A stretch of 64,000 nt of DNA, taken from assembly GCA_013002225.1 (NCBI GenBank), contig JABDKL010000131.1, positions 1 to 64,000 of the forward strand, given 5' to 3'. Below the pieces are notes generated by a model, which had not been told where the DNA came from, did not search any database, and was given only the letters and a program-made list of their open reading frames with translations. Shown here in pieces: positions 26,045-35,072 of the stretch; position 1 is the stretch's first letter; each line of letters begins with the position of its first letter. Source of the DNA: Winogradskyella sp. GTDB lineage: Bacteria > Bacteroidota > Bacteroidia > Flavobacteriales > Flavobacteriaceae. The position numbers and the translations under genes are program-made.

Positions 26045-27985
26045 TTATGCTCTTTTTAAAAAGTACATGTTTATTTCACCCTTGCCCTTCGCTTCTATTT
26101 TTCCGCGACTTTCAAATTCAAAGTCAGGGTCTTGTTTTAATAAATTATAGGTGCTCTCAGAAATATTTACTTTTCCAACTTCACCACTACTCTCCATTCT
26201 GGCAGCAGTATTAACTGTATCACCCCACACATCGTATTGAAACTTTTTTACGCCAACTATGCCTGCTACAACTGGGCCTGTATGAATTCCTAAACGCATT
26301 TCAAAAAAGAGTTCATTTTTTAGTTTTTTCTCTTTAATTCGCTGGTTAATAAAGTCTTGCATTTCTAATGCAGCCAAAACAGTATTTTTAACTGCTCCTT
26401 TTACTGGAACTGGTAAGCCGCCAGCCGCCATATAAGCATCGCCTATAGTTTTTATCTTCTCAATATTATAGGTGGTACAGATATGGTCAAAAGCTTGAAA
26501 ACACTGATTTATTTCGGCAATAAGCTCTTGAGCGCTTAATTTTTCAGCAACTTTGGTAAAGCCTTTAAAATCTGTAAATAACATGGTTACAGAATTAAAG
26601 TGACGTGCGTTAGCAGATCCTTTTTCCTTTAATTCTTCCGCAATTTCTGCAGGTAAAATGTTAAGTAATAAGTTTTCTGAGCGCTCTTTCTCTTTTTCAA
26701 TAACAGATTTTGATCTCTTAATATAGCGAAATCTAGAGTAGGAGCCACCTGCCAAAATTAAAAACAGGACCCCAACTCCGATAGCGATATTTTTGTTGGT
26801 ATTCTTTTTATTTATATCTGCCTGATAAGCTAGGTCTTTTCTTAAATCTATTTCTACTTGTTTTAAACTGTCGGCTTCTACCTGCTTCGAAAATTCCATT
26901 TGTTGCAGTGTCAACGCAGTTTCCTCTTTTTTAAGTTCTTCCTTTAAATCGATTACTTTCTCGATATACTCTAAAGCTTTATCGGTATTGCCTAATCCTC
27001 TATAGGCATTATATAGACATTCACAGTTGTCTTTTTGAAGGTCCAGTACACCAAATTCTTCGGCAAATGCTAAACTTTTTTCACAATTAATTTTTGCATC
27101 GTTATAGCGTTTCATATTAACAAATAATTGCCCAATACCATTGAATTTAATCATGGCATTAAAATAAATTTCAAATTCTTCATCGAGTTTTAGGCTTTCT
27201 TTATAAAACTCTAAAGCAATCGAATATTTCTCTTGTTCTGCATAAAGGTTGCCCTTTTCAAATAGTATACTGGATATACCAACCTGTTCGCCTAATTCTT
27301 TATAGACTGCTTCACTTTTGTTAAAAAAATCTAAGGCTTTATTATAATCTCTTTTTTGAAGATAAACTCTTGCGACGTAATACAAGGCGTCTGCATAATC
27401 TAATGACTTCTTGTTATTTTCTGTTAACGCCAAACTTTGCTCATAGTAAACTAAGGCGTTGTCTTCGTCTTCTTGATTTAAATAAATATTACCTATTAAA
27501 TTAATTGTATAGACTCTTTGAATTGTATTGTCGATGTCTTCAGCAATTTTAGCGCTTCGTTTTATAAAATCTAGAGCTTTTATGTAATCCCCTTGATCCG
27601 AATAGATTTCTCCTATTAAAGACAGAGCTTGTGATATTTTTAATTTATCTCCATGATTTTCAAATGTTTTTAAAGTTTGACGAGCGTATTTTAAAGCATT
27701 AACATAGTCGCCTTGGTAATAATAGGATCTAGCTTTCATGTCTAAGCTCAATCCAAATGAATAATCATCATTAGTATGTTCTGCAAACGATTTTAAATCA
27801 TCGACCAGAATTAAGGCAGAGTCTGGTTTATCAAACATATATTCAATAAAAAGATAGGTGTAATAGGCCTTTGCTCGAGCTGAGTCAGTTGCAGTTTCAT
27901 CTTGCCATATCTCATAGTAATTATCTTGTGCCCTAATTGAAAGGAGGCAGCAAATGATAAAAACTATTACTAAGATATTTTTCAT
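26045..27985 (-). CDS. TPR-linked class III adenylate cyclase
   Basis: The 646-residue protein has a signal segment (MKNILVIVFIICCLLSIRA) and about eight tetratricopeptide repeats in a periplasmic region (about 30-340). A coiled-coil segment follows, then one membrane helix (about 400-420) and a cytoplasmic class III cyclase domain (about 455-645). The metal aspartates are in LFTDFKGFT and IGDAYMAAGG. The base-recognition lysine (EKIKTIGD) and aspartate (QYDVWGDTVN) indicate ATP rather than GTP. So it would make cAMP in response to protein contacts sensed by the TPRs. No cAMP-binding regulator is in the window. Confidence 0.9.
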   Translation of the reverse strand: MKNILVIVFIICCLLSIRAQDNYYEIWQDETATDSARAKAYYTYLFIEYMFDKPDSALILVDDLKSFAEHTNDDYSFGLSLDMKARSYYYQGDYVNALKYARQTLKTFENHGDKLKISQALSLIGEIYSDQGDYIKALDFIKRSAKIAEDIDNTIQRVYTINLIGNIYLNQEDEDNALVYYEQSLALTENNKKSLDYADALYYVARVYLQKRDYNKALDFFNKSEAVYKELGEQVGISSILFEKGNLYAEQEKYSIALEFYKESLKLDEEFEIYFNAMIKFNGIGQLFVNMKRYNDAKINCEKSLAFAEEFGVLDLQKDNCECLYNAYRGLGNTDKALEYIEKVIDLKEELKKEETALTLQQMEFSKQVEADSLKQVEIDLRKDLAYQADINKKNTNKNIAIGVGVLFLILAGGSYSRFRYIKRSKSVIEKEKERSENLLLNILPAEIAEELKEKGSANARHFNSVTMLFTDFKGFTKVAEKLSAQELIAEINQCFQAFDHICTTYNIEKIKTIGDAYMAAGGLPVPVKGAVKNTVLAALEMQDFINQRIKEKKLKNELFFEMRLGIHTGPVVAGIVGVKKFQYDVWGDTVNTAARMESSGEVGKVNISESTYNLLKQDPDFEFESRGKIEAKGKGEINMYFLKRA

Positions 27986-28059
27986 GTTAAAAGTTAAAAC
28001 AAAAATTGTTTAAAATAGAACGACGATAAGTTAATTGAGAATAGCAGTTAAAAAAGCTA

Positions 28060-28248
28060 TTAAACCAAAGCCATAAAACGAAAAGACCGGCTAACTTTCT
28101 TAAATTTTTTATTGGCAATTTTGGCATTAATATATACTTTTTCACCTAACTGATCAAAATGTTCTTTACCGTTGATGCTGGTATCATAGAATGTTTTTGA
28201 AAACTCATCAGTGGTCCTAAATTTTGAAATTATATCTCCAAAGAAAAA
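28060..28248 (-). pseudogene. Open 62-codon remnant without a start codon (fragment B)
   Basis: Reading the minus strand from an in-frame stop at 28249-28251 to the stop at 28060-28062 gives a protein-like sequence (FGDIISKFRTTDEFSK near its start, SRSFRFMALV at its end) with no ATG, GTG or TTG start. It has normal amino acid composition, unlike random AT-rich frames. Its last 17 bases match a sequence at 28326-28342 in fragment A. I do not recognise the family. Decay of a former gene is the simplest reading; a non-coding origin is possible. Confidence 0.4.
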
Positions 28249-28296
28249 TTATTTGTATGGTATTTGCTTTCTATTTTAGGAATAAAACTTCGAATA

Positions 28297-28551
28297 CTAA
28301 ATTAAATTGAAATTAAAGAAACTAAAAACCAAAGCCATAAAAAAAACATATAAAGACTGATGTTCCGCAAAATATGGTGTGCTTTGTTCAATATTTTGAT
28401 ACATGAAATTAAAAATAATGTCATAAAAGGATAGGAAAAGACTGGCTTTTAATTCTGAAGATTTAAATAAACCTACAAGATAATTAATACTGTTCCAGAA
28501 ATGAATAGTTAAATCCTGTAAGGGTTTAGCGCCAGTAAGGGAAGGCGTTTT
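28297..28551 (-). pseudogene. Open 84-codon remnant without a start codon (fragment A)
   Basis: The minus-strand frame between an in-frame TAA at 28552-28554 and TAG at 28297-28299 has no start in its first half. It reads like a real protein: PLQDLTIHFWNSINYLVGLF near the start, then KASLFLSFYDIIFNF and a hydrophobic end LYVFFMALVFSFF. No ATG lies before residue 50 of the frame. The shared DNA with fragment B (aaaccaaagccataaaa) suggests both are remains of related or duplicated sequence. The whole 27986-28670 stretch otherwise holds no gene I can support. Confidence 0.45.
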
Positions 28552-28670
28552 TTATGATTTTATAGTTTGATTCATTGCTAACTAAATTAAAAATCTAGGG
28601 ATTGAAACTATGTATACAAAATATACCAAAGCTGATGAGCTTACTAATTTATTAGTTATAAGCCTACTAT

Positions 28671-29630
28671 TTATTGTTTGGTAGCTCGTGATAATCTATC
28701 ATTTATAGATTTACCTAAACCCTTAGTAGGCAGTTTCTCTGCAATAATTATATCGAGATTTTTTTCATCTAACTGATGTAATGCATCATAAAGTTTTGAT
28801 GCAGCTTCTTCCATATTAGCGGTTTCTGAAAGCACGATTTGAAATGTAACATTTTCGTGCTTAATAGTGTTCTTAAAAGCTAAAACTCCTATTTTTCCTG
28901 AACTATTTTCTTCAATTACTTTAATAATGTTTTTAGTTAAAATAGTTCTGGTTTTAGGCGCGTAATGACGTGCAAGCATTCCTGGAGCTTCAACATTGCT
29001 TTCTTTTTTATTTTTAATTTTAACTTTACCAACAACTTGCTCAATAGCCTCAAGTGAGGTAGAGCCTAACCTATATATAACGGGCTCATCATCTTCAAAA
29101 CCAACTATGGTAGATTCAATTCCGCTTTTACACGCACCTCCATCTAAAATCATTTTAATTTTATGATCAAAATAAGATTCTACGTGTTTTGCTGTAGTCG
29201 GACTTATACTACTAAAAGGATTTGCGCTCGGTGCTGCTAATGGGAAAGGTAATCGGTTTAAGAGTTCTAGCGTTATGGGATGGTTAGGGACGCGAACAGC
29301 TACTGTGTTTTTGCCCGCGGTAATTAAATCTGGGATGGTATTCTTTTTTTTAAGGACCAACGTAACTGGGCCAGGCCAAAATGCTTCAGCTAAAAGTTTA
29401 GCTTTTTCTGGAACATTTGAAACTATCGACGAAAGTGATTTTAAAGATGGGATATGTACTATTAAAGGATTAAAAAAGGGACGCTGCTTAGTTTCAAAAA
29501 TAGCTTTAATGGCTAGATCACTATATATATTTCCTGCTAAACCATAGACTGTTTCTGTCGGTATAGCGACCAATTCCTCATTAGTTAATAGCTCTACTGC
29601 CTTAGCAATGTCTGTAGAAATAATACTCAT
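28671..29630 (-). CDS. tsaC (sua5): L-threonylcarbamoyladenylate synthase (Sua5 type)
   Basis: The enzyme makes the threonylcarbamoyl-AMP used for the t6A modification of tRNA. The YrdC domain is at residues 1-200 with AIPTETVYGLAGN, RPFFNPLIVH, AVRVPNHP and PLAAPSANPFSSISPTTAKHV. A C-terminal Sua5 domain (about 215-319) is present, so this is the longer Sua5 form rather than short TsaC. The two small genes at 29672-29982 lie upstream on the same strand, about 40 bases away. Confidence 0.92.
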   Translation of the reverse strand: MSIISTDIAKAVELLTNEELVAIPTETVYGLAGNIYSDLAIKAIFETKQRPFFNPLIVHIPSLKSLSSIVSNVPEKAKLLAEAFWPGPVTLVLKKKNTIPDLITAGKNTVAVRVPNHPITLELLNRLPFPLAAPSANPFSSISPTTAKHVESYFDHKIKMILDGGACKSGIESTIVGFEDDEPVIYRLGSTSLEAIEQVVGKVKIKNKKESNVEAPGMLARHYAPKTRTILTKNIIKVIEENSSGKIGVLAFKNTIKHENVTFQIVLSETANMEEAASKLYDALHQLDEKNLDIIIAEKLPTKGLGKSINDRLSRATKQ

Positions 29631-29671
29631 AGTTGTTTACGACTACAATATTACTTCAAAATCATAAATTT

Positions 29672-29821
29672 TTATGAATTGAGCTGCTTATTTTTACTTT
29701 CTTTTTTTTGCTGATACAACGCATATCCTAAAATTGCAATTTCTAAAGCTAAAATTGCAATTTTGGCTTTTTTGCTTTTAGTAAATGCGCTTGTAACTCC
29801 TAATACTTTTGTAATTATCAT
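29672..29821 (-). CDS. 49-residue membrane-anchored small protein
   Basis: This frame starts with ATG at 29821 and ends with TAA at 29672-29674. The product begins MIITKVLGVTSAFTKSKKAK, followed by a hydrophobic helix (about 21-37, AILALEIAILGYALY) and a lysine-rich tail. This profile fits a small single-pass membrane protein. It lies upstream of the Sua5-type gene and 11 bases downstream of a second small gene, all on the same strand. I do not know the family. The DNA repeats the words AAATTGCAA and CTAAA, so part of it may be low complexity. Confidence 0.55.
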   Translation of the reverse strand: MIITKVLGVTSAFTKSKKAKIAILALEIAILGYALYQQKKESKNKQLNS

Positions 29822-29832
29822 GGTATTTGTGA

Positions 29833-29982
29833 TTAGGCGTTATCTCTAGGTTGGTGAATTTCTCTGCGATCCTTCTGTTGATGGTTGATATCTCTACCAT
29901 CAACTTCTTTTTTATTAATGGCTTGTTCAGAAATACTTGTCTTATCTTTTTGTTTTTCGTCTGTATTTGTATCCTTGTTCAT
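29833..29982 (-). CDS. 49-residue hydrophilic small protein
   Basis: The frame starts with ATG at 29982 (MNKDTNTDEKQKDKTSISEQ) and ends with TAA at 29833-29835. The product is rich in K, D, E, Q, N and R, with no hydrophobic segment, and looks disordered. It lies 11 bases upstream of the other 49-residue gene in the same orientation, and the two have identical lengths by coincidence or design. No domain is recognised. The evidence is the clean start, the length and the tandem position. Confidence 0.5.
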   Translation of the reverse strand: MNKDTNTDEKQKDKTSISEQAINKKEVDGRDINHQQKDRREIHQPRDNA

Positions 29983-30086
29983 AATGTGTAGTTTTTGATA
30001 GAACTAATGTACTATTGAACTGCTCAATAACTTGACTGAAACCATAAAATGGTTAACTTATTTAAGATATAGAAAGTTGTTAGTTT

Positions 30087-32933
30087 TTAATGCGCTTCTA
30101 ACCAATTATCTCCAATATCCATATCTACATCTAACGGAACGCTCATTTTATAGGCGTTTTCCATTTCGTTCTTAATAAGAGTTTTTATTGTGTCTAATTC
30201 TGTTTTATACACATCAAAGACTAATTCATCATGAACTTGAAGTAACATTTTAGATTTATAATTGCCTTCGTTAAGTTGGTTATAAATATTTATCATGGCA
30301 ATTTTGATTATATCTGCAGCACTCCCTTGAATTGGAGCATTTACGGCATTACGCTCTGCAGCACCTCTAACAACAGCATTACGAGAGTTGATATCTTTTA
30401 AATAACGTCGGCGACCTAAAACCGTTTGGACATAGCCGTTCTCTCTAGCAAAATCTACCTGTTCGCTCATATAGGCTCGCAGTTTTGGATATGTAGCGTA
30501 ATAAGTTGCAATTAAATCTTTGGCTTCACTTCGTGATAAATCAGTTTGATTGCTTAAACCAAAAGCAGAAACACCATAAATAATTCCAAAATTTACGGTC
30601 TTTGCATTACTACGCTGTTCTCTTGAAACTTCATTTAACGGAACATTAAATACCTTTGACGCTGTCGAGGCATGAATATCTTCGCCATTTTTGAAGGCTT
30701 CAATCATTGTTTCTTCTTTACTTAAAGCGGCTATAATGCGTAACTCAATTTGTGAGTAATCTGCCGCTAATAAGGTATATTCCTCATTTCTTGGAATAAA
30801 TGCTTTCCTCACCTGGCGACCACGTTCTGTACGGATCGGAATATTCTGTAAATTAGGATTGTTACTACTTAATCGTCCAGTAGCGGCAACGGTTTGCATG
30901 TAATCTGTATGTACTCTACCTGTAGAAGCTTCTACCTGTAAAGGCAAAGCATCTACATAAGTACTCTTTAGTTTACTCAATCCTCTGTAATCTAAAACTT
31001 GTTGAATAATCTCATGATCTTTTGCTAAATAGCTGAGCACATCTTCTGCGGTAGAGTATTGACCTGTTTTTGTTTTTTTTGGTTTGTCAACCAATTTCAT
31101 TTTTTCAAAAAGGATAATTCCTAATTGTTTTGGTGATGCGATATTAAATTCTTCTCCTGCTGCTTTATAAATATTCTTTTCAAGGTTAGAAATATCCTTA
31201 TTTAATTCTTCCGATAGCCCATTTAAAAATTCTTTATCGAGATTTATGCCTTCTAATTCCATATCGGCGAGGACTCGTAAAAGCGGTATTTCAATCTCGT
31301 CAAATAATTTCTGTGTATTAGCTTCTCCTAATTCTTTTTGGAAATGTTCTTTTAGTTGAAGTGTAATATCTGCATCTTCTACGGCATATTCCGTTTGTTG
31401 TTCTAAAGGAACATCTCTCATAGAAAGCTGATTCTTGCCTTTTTTTCCAATGAGTTCCGTGATGGAAACAGGCGTATAATTAAGATAGGTTTCCGCTAGC
31501 ACATCCATATTATGACGCATATCTGGATTGATTAAATAATGCGCCAACATGGTATCAAACAGCTTGCCTTTTACTTCTACATTATATTTTGCTAAAACCT
31601 TAATATCATATTTTAAATTCTGACCAATTTTTTCAATACCTTCATTTTCGAAAAAAGGTCGTAAAATATCTATTATTTCTTGAGCTTTTTCCTTTTGGGC
31701 TGGAAAAGGAATGTAGAAACCTTTACCAATTTCCCATGAAAACGCAATCCCCACGAGTTCTGCCGTCAATGGGTTTAATCCCGTTGTTTCAGTGTCAAAA
31801 CAAACAGAAGTTTGGTTCAGTAAATTTTTAACGAACAGTTTAGTGGCCATACCTGGTACTACACTTTGGTAAAAGTGAGACGTTGAATTTATGGTTTGTC
31901 TACCGTTTGTAGATGTATTAATATTGTTATCAGAATCTGAGGATCCAAATAACGAAAATTGGCCTGCTCCTGCCGATTTTTGAGGTGTATCAGATTGTTT
32001 ATTTGCCTGATTACTTGTTGGTTGTTTACTTGCTGAAGCGTCTGTGTCCTGGGGTGTAAAAGTCTTTAAAAAGTTGTCTTTAAGTCGTCTAAACTCCAAT
32101 TCTTCAAATATTTCTGTTACCTTACTGATGTCGGGCTGGTCCAATTCAAAATCCTTGGCATTAAAAGTTACAGGTACATCTAACATAATAGTAGCAAGCT
32201 GTTTAGACAACATACCGAGTTCTTTATTCGCTTCTACCTTCTCCTTCATTTTTCCTTTAAGTTGGTCGGTATTGGCTAATAAACCTTCCATACTGCCAAA
32301 TTGGGTAATAAATTTTTTTGCGGTTTTCTCTCCAACACCTGGTAGGCCGGGAATATTGTCACTAGAGTCGCCCATCATTCCAAGGAAATCAATAACTTGC
32401 ATTGGATCAGATACTTCAAATTTTTTCTGAACTTCAGGTATTCCCCAGGTTTCATAACCACCACCAAATACGGGTCTGTACATAAATATGTTTTCAGTAA
32501 CTAATTGCGCAAAATCTTTATCTGGCGTCACCATAAAAGTTTTATAGCCTTCCTGTTCTGCTTGTCGTGATAGCGTGCCAATTACATCATCTGCTTCGTA
32601 TCCCTCTTTAACCATGATGGGGATATGCATAGCTTCTAATATGTTACAGATATGAGGAATAGCTGTTTTAATACCTTCTGGAGTTTCATCTCTGTTAGCT
32701 TTGTATTCTTCATACATTTCTACGCGATCAACACTACCACCTTTGTCAAAACAAACGGCTAAATGATCTGGGCGTTCACGTTTTATAACATCTAATAGTG
32801 AGTTCATAAAACCCATAATTGCTGAGGTATCCTCACCTTTAGAGTTTATTCTTGGGTTTTTTATAAAGGCATAATAACCACGAAATATTAAAGCGTAGGC
32901 ATCTACTAAAAAGAGACGTTTTTGGTCTGACAT
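30087..32933 (-). CDS. polA: DNA polymerase I
   Basis: The 948-residue enzyme has the full three-domain layout. The 5'-3' exonuclease domain (1-300) includes LFLVDAYALIFRGYYAF and the DFLGMMGDSSDNIPGLPG region. The 3'-5' exonuclease domain (about 360-550) has the metal-binding FDTETTGL, so proofreading is likely intact. The polymerase domain (about 600-948) has LLAADYSQIELRI, RSNAKTVNFGIIYGVS and LLQVHDELVFDV. A glutamine/serine-rich linker (about 295-350) is lengthened. The ATG at 32933 gives the conserved start MSDQKRLFLVDAYA. Confidence 0.98.
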   Translation of the reverse strand: MSDQKRLFLVDAYALIFRGYYAFIKNPRINSKGEDTSAIMGFMNSLLDVIKRERPDHLAVCFDKGGSVDRVEMYEEYKANRDETPEGIKTAIPHICNILEAMHIPIMVKEGYEADDVIGTLSRQAEQEGYKTFMVTPDKDFAQLVTENIFMYRPVFGGGYETWGIPEVQKKFEVSDPMQVIDFLGMMGDSSDNIPGLPGVGEKTAKKFITQFGSMEGLLANTDQLKGKMKEKVEANKELGMLSKQLATIMLDVPVTFNAKDFELDQPDISKVTEIFEELEFRRLKDNFLKTFTPQDTDASASKQPTSNQANKQSDTPQKSAGAGQFSLFGSSDSDNNINTSTNGRQTINSTSHFYQSVVPGMATKLFVKNLLNQTSVCFDTETTGLNPLTAELVGIAFSWEIGKGFYIPFPAQKEKAQEIIDILRPFFENEGIEKIGQNLKYDIKVLAKYNVEVKGKLFDTMLAHYLINPDMRHNMDVLAETYLNYTPVSITELIGKKGKNQLSMRDVPLEQQTEYAVEDADITLQLKEHFQKELGEANTQKLFDEIEIPLLRVLADMELEGINLDKEFLNGLSEELNKDISNLEKNIYKAAGEEFNIASPKQLGIILFEKMKLVDKPKKTKTGQYSTAEDVLSYLAKDHEIIQQVLDYRGLSKLKSTYVDALPLQVEASTGRVHTDYMQTVAATGRLSSNNPNLQNIPIRTERGRQVRKAFIPRNEEYTLLAADYSQIELRIIAALSKEETMIEAFKNGEDIHASTASKVFNVPLNEVSREQRSNAKTVNFGIIYGVSAFGLSNQTDLSRSEAKDLIATYYATYPKLRAYMSEQVDFARENGYVQTVLGRRRYLKDINSRNAVVRGAAERNAVNAPIQGSAADIIKIAMINIYNQLNEGNYKSKMLLQVHDELVFDVYKTELDTIKTLIKNEMENAYKMSVPLDVDMDIGDNWLEAH

Positions 32934-33071
32934 GAAAATTCATTTTGAAGTCTATAAAACTACAAAAACTTAGGCGTTAAACTAAAGCACAAATTGTAAT
33001 TTTAAAAGTAGTATAGGAGGTGAAATTAAATTGACTTTTCAGGTTAAAAAGATCATACTTCTTAAAACGCT

Positions 33072-33105
33072 AAAAACAAAAAGCCGAAACATAGGTTTCG
33101 GCTTT
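33072..33105. terminator. Hairpin terminator, bidirectional
   Basis: AAAGCCGAAAC at 33080-33090 pairs with GTTTCGGCTTT at 33095-33105. On the minus strand it is followed by TTTTTGTTTTT. It would end the small secreted-protein gene that reads down to 33132. Confidence 0.85.
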
Positions 33106-33131
33106 CAATTGATTAATAGCACATTAATATT

Positions 33132-33392
33132 TTAACAAAGTTTTACAGTCTTAACTTTAATTTGTAAACTCTTTCTGTAAGCCTTGATACTTATAATTTC
33201 GTTGTTTTTCTTACGGTTGATTTTTAAAAATTTAGCTTTAGCTTCTTTAGAGATAGTTGCCTTATTAACTTCTACCTTTTCAGCTTTAACTGTTTCAACA
33301 AGTTCAGTCTCAATATTACTTACAACATCTTGCTGAGCAAATCCTGCTAGAGACATTGTAAAAAATAATATGATGAATAAACCTTTTTTCAT
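33132..33392 (-). CDS. Small secreted protein, 86 residues
   Basis: The N-terminal 20 residues are a clean signal peptide (MKKGLFIILFFTMSLAGFAQ). The mature part is rich in lysine, valine and glutamate (ETELVETVKAEKVEVNKATISKEAKAKF) and ends with a single cysteine (KTVKLC). No domain is recognised. It is single-copy between polA and the aldehyde dehydrogenase, with a terminator directly after it. Similar small signal-peptide proteins are common in Bacteroidota. Confidence 0.75.
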   Translation of the reverse strand: MKKGLFIILFFTMSLAGFAQQDVVSNIETELVETVKAEKVEVNKATISKEAKAKFLKINRKKNNEIISIKAYRKSLQIKVKTVKLC

Positions 33393-33662
33393 AATTGTTT
33401 GAAGCCATATTTGTTTTAACTTCGAATCAAAGAAACGTCGGATATTTATTGTGAGTCGAAATTTTAGATGAAACAGGGCGATAATTAGATAACTGACACG
33501 CGTTTGTAAAAAACATCGTTAAACTGCACAAATTGAGCTTACAGCCCAGTGAAATCGCTAAAAATTGGACAAATAGGCGCATAAAATAGACGAAATACAA
33601 TGTGACTCTGAGTGCTATCGATGAAATGCAAATAGACAACACCTAATAACACTTTGTTTACA

Positions 33663-35072
33663 ATGGATTATACAAAAAATGATTATTACGAATTGTTCTT
33701 AAAACAAAAGAATAACCAGTTGCACATAGGTAATTCCAGTTGTAAGACCAGAATAAATACATTAAATAAACTTCAAAAAGCGATACAGGTTACTTATAGA
33801 GAAGCTATACAGGATGCTTTACAGAAAGATTTAAGTAAACCACTATTAGAGACAGAGCTCACAGAAATTTACACTGTTGTAAAAGAAATTAAATATGCTA
33901 AAACCCATTTAAATAAGTGGATGCAGAAGCACAACGTTGATACGCCATTAACACTATTAGGTTCCAGTTCTTATATTAAATACGAGTCTAAAGGGGTTTG
34001 TTTAATCATTTCTCCATGGAATTTTCCTTTTAACCTTACATTCGGGCCTTTAGTTTCTGCAATTGCGGCAGGTAATACCGTAATTATTAAGCCTTCTGAA
34101 ATGACACCACACTCATCAGAATTAATGGCGAAAATTGTGTCAGATATTTTTGAGGAAGATGAAGTTGCATTGGTTCAAGGTGAAGTAGAAACATCCACCG
34201 AGTTATTAAAATTACCTTTTAACCATATCTTTTTTACGGGTTCTCCCAAAGTTGGTAAAATAGTAATGCAAGCAGCATCCAAAAATTTAAGTTCATTGAC
34301 TTTGGAGTTAGGTGGCAAGTCACCAACAGTTATAGATCGTACTGCCAATATCGATAAAGCGGCCAAAAAACTTATGTGGGGAAAATTTTTAAATGCAGGA
34401 CAAATTTGTATTTGCCCTGATTATGTTTTGATTGATGAAGCCTTAAAAGACAATTTTATAGAAGCTTGTAAAAAATGGTTAAATCATTATTTTACGGCAA
34501 ATCCTAAAGCTTCTCAGTCTTATGGTAGAATTGTTACCGATAAACATTTTGAACGCCTGGAGTCGTATTTACAAGAGGCAGAACAAAAAAACGGTAAAGT
34601 TGAGCTTGGTGGAAATAGAGATTCTAGCTCAAAATATATTGAGCCAACAATCATTTCTGATTTAAAACCTGAAGCCATGCTCCTGGAAGACGAAATTTTT
34701 GGACCTATTTTACCCATTGTGACTTATAAAAGTCTGGATCTGGCAATTACCTATATTAATTCTAAAGCACGACCGTTGGCATTGTATATATTTAGTTCTA
34801 ATAAGACTAATATTAAAAAAATAATTAATAACACCAGAGCTGGTGGTACCTGCATTAATAATACAATTATTCATTACACCAATCATAACTTACCGTTTGG
34901 TGGTATAAATAATAGCGGTATTGGTAAAAGTCATGGGTTTTTTGGCTTTGAAGCTTTTAGCAACAAGCGCGCATTTATCAAACAGTACACCTTCGGAGTA
35001 ACAGAATTATTATTTCCACCCTATACGAGTTTCAAAGAAAAAATTGCCAAGCTGACGATTAAGTGGTTTTAG
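33663..35072 (+). CDS. Aldehyde dehydrogenase family protein
   Basis: This NAD(P)-dependent enzyme oxidises an aldehyde to the acid. The start was placed at the ATG at 33663, since an upstream TTG at 33654 adds only three residues. The Rossmann segment (LIISPWNFPFNLTFGPLVSA), the catalytic glutamate in TLELGGKSP (about 210) and the nucleophile cysteine in NAGQICICPDYVL (about 243-250) are present, and the C-terminal FGGINNSGIGKSHG is typical. The membrane-tethered, fatty-aldehyde branch is plausible because of the hydrophobic tail (about 445-469), but the substrate is unknown. It converges on the glycan operon with a 4-base overlap of the 3' ends. Confidence 0.92.
   Translation: MDYTKNDYYELFLKQKNNQLHIGNSSCKTRINTLNKLQKAIQVTYREAIQDALQKDLSKPLLETELTEIYTVVKEIKYAKTHLNKWMQKHNVDTPLTLLGSSSYIKYESKGVCLIISPWNFPFNLTFGPLVSAIAAGNTVIIKPSEMTPHSSELMAKIVSDIFEEDEVALVQGEVETSTELLKLPFNHIFFTGSPKVGKIVMQAASKNLSSLTLELGGKSPTVIDRTANIDKAAKKLMWGKFLNAGQICICPDYVLIDEALKDNFIEACKKWLNHYFTANPKASQSYGRIVTDKHFERLESYLQEAEQKNGKVELGGNRDSSSKYIEPTIISDLKPEAMLLEDEIFGPILPIVTYKSLDLAITYINSKARPLALYIFSSNKTNIKKIINNTRAGGTCINNTIIHYTNHNLPFGGINNSGIGKSHGFFGFEAFSNKRAFIKQYTFGVTELLFPPYTSFKEKIAKLTIKWF

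Noticed and set aside
33427..33642. 71-codon minus-strand frame between the small secreted protein and the aldehyde dehydrogenase
   Set aside because: It has no recognisable domain and a cysteine/serine-rich, low-quality sequence. It lies in the intergenic region that must hold divergent promoters, so it is probably a chance frame. I see no other gene in 33393-33662.
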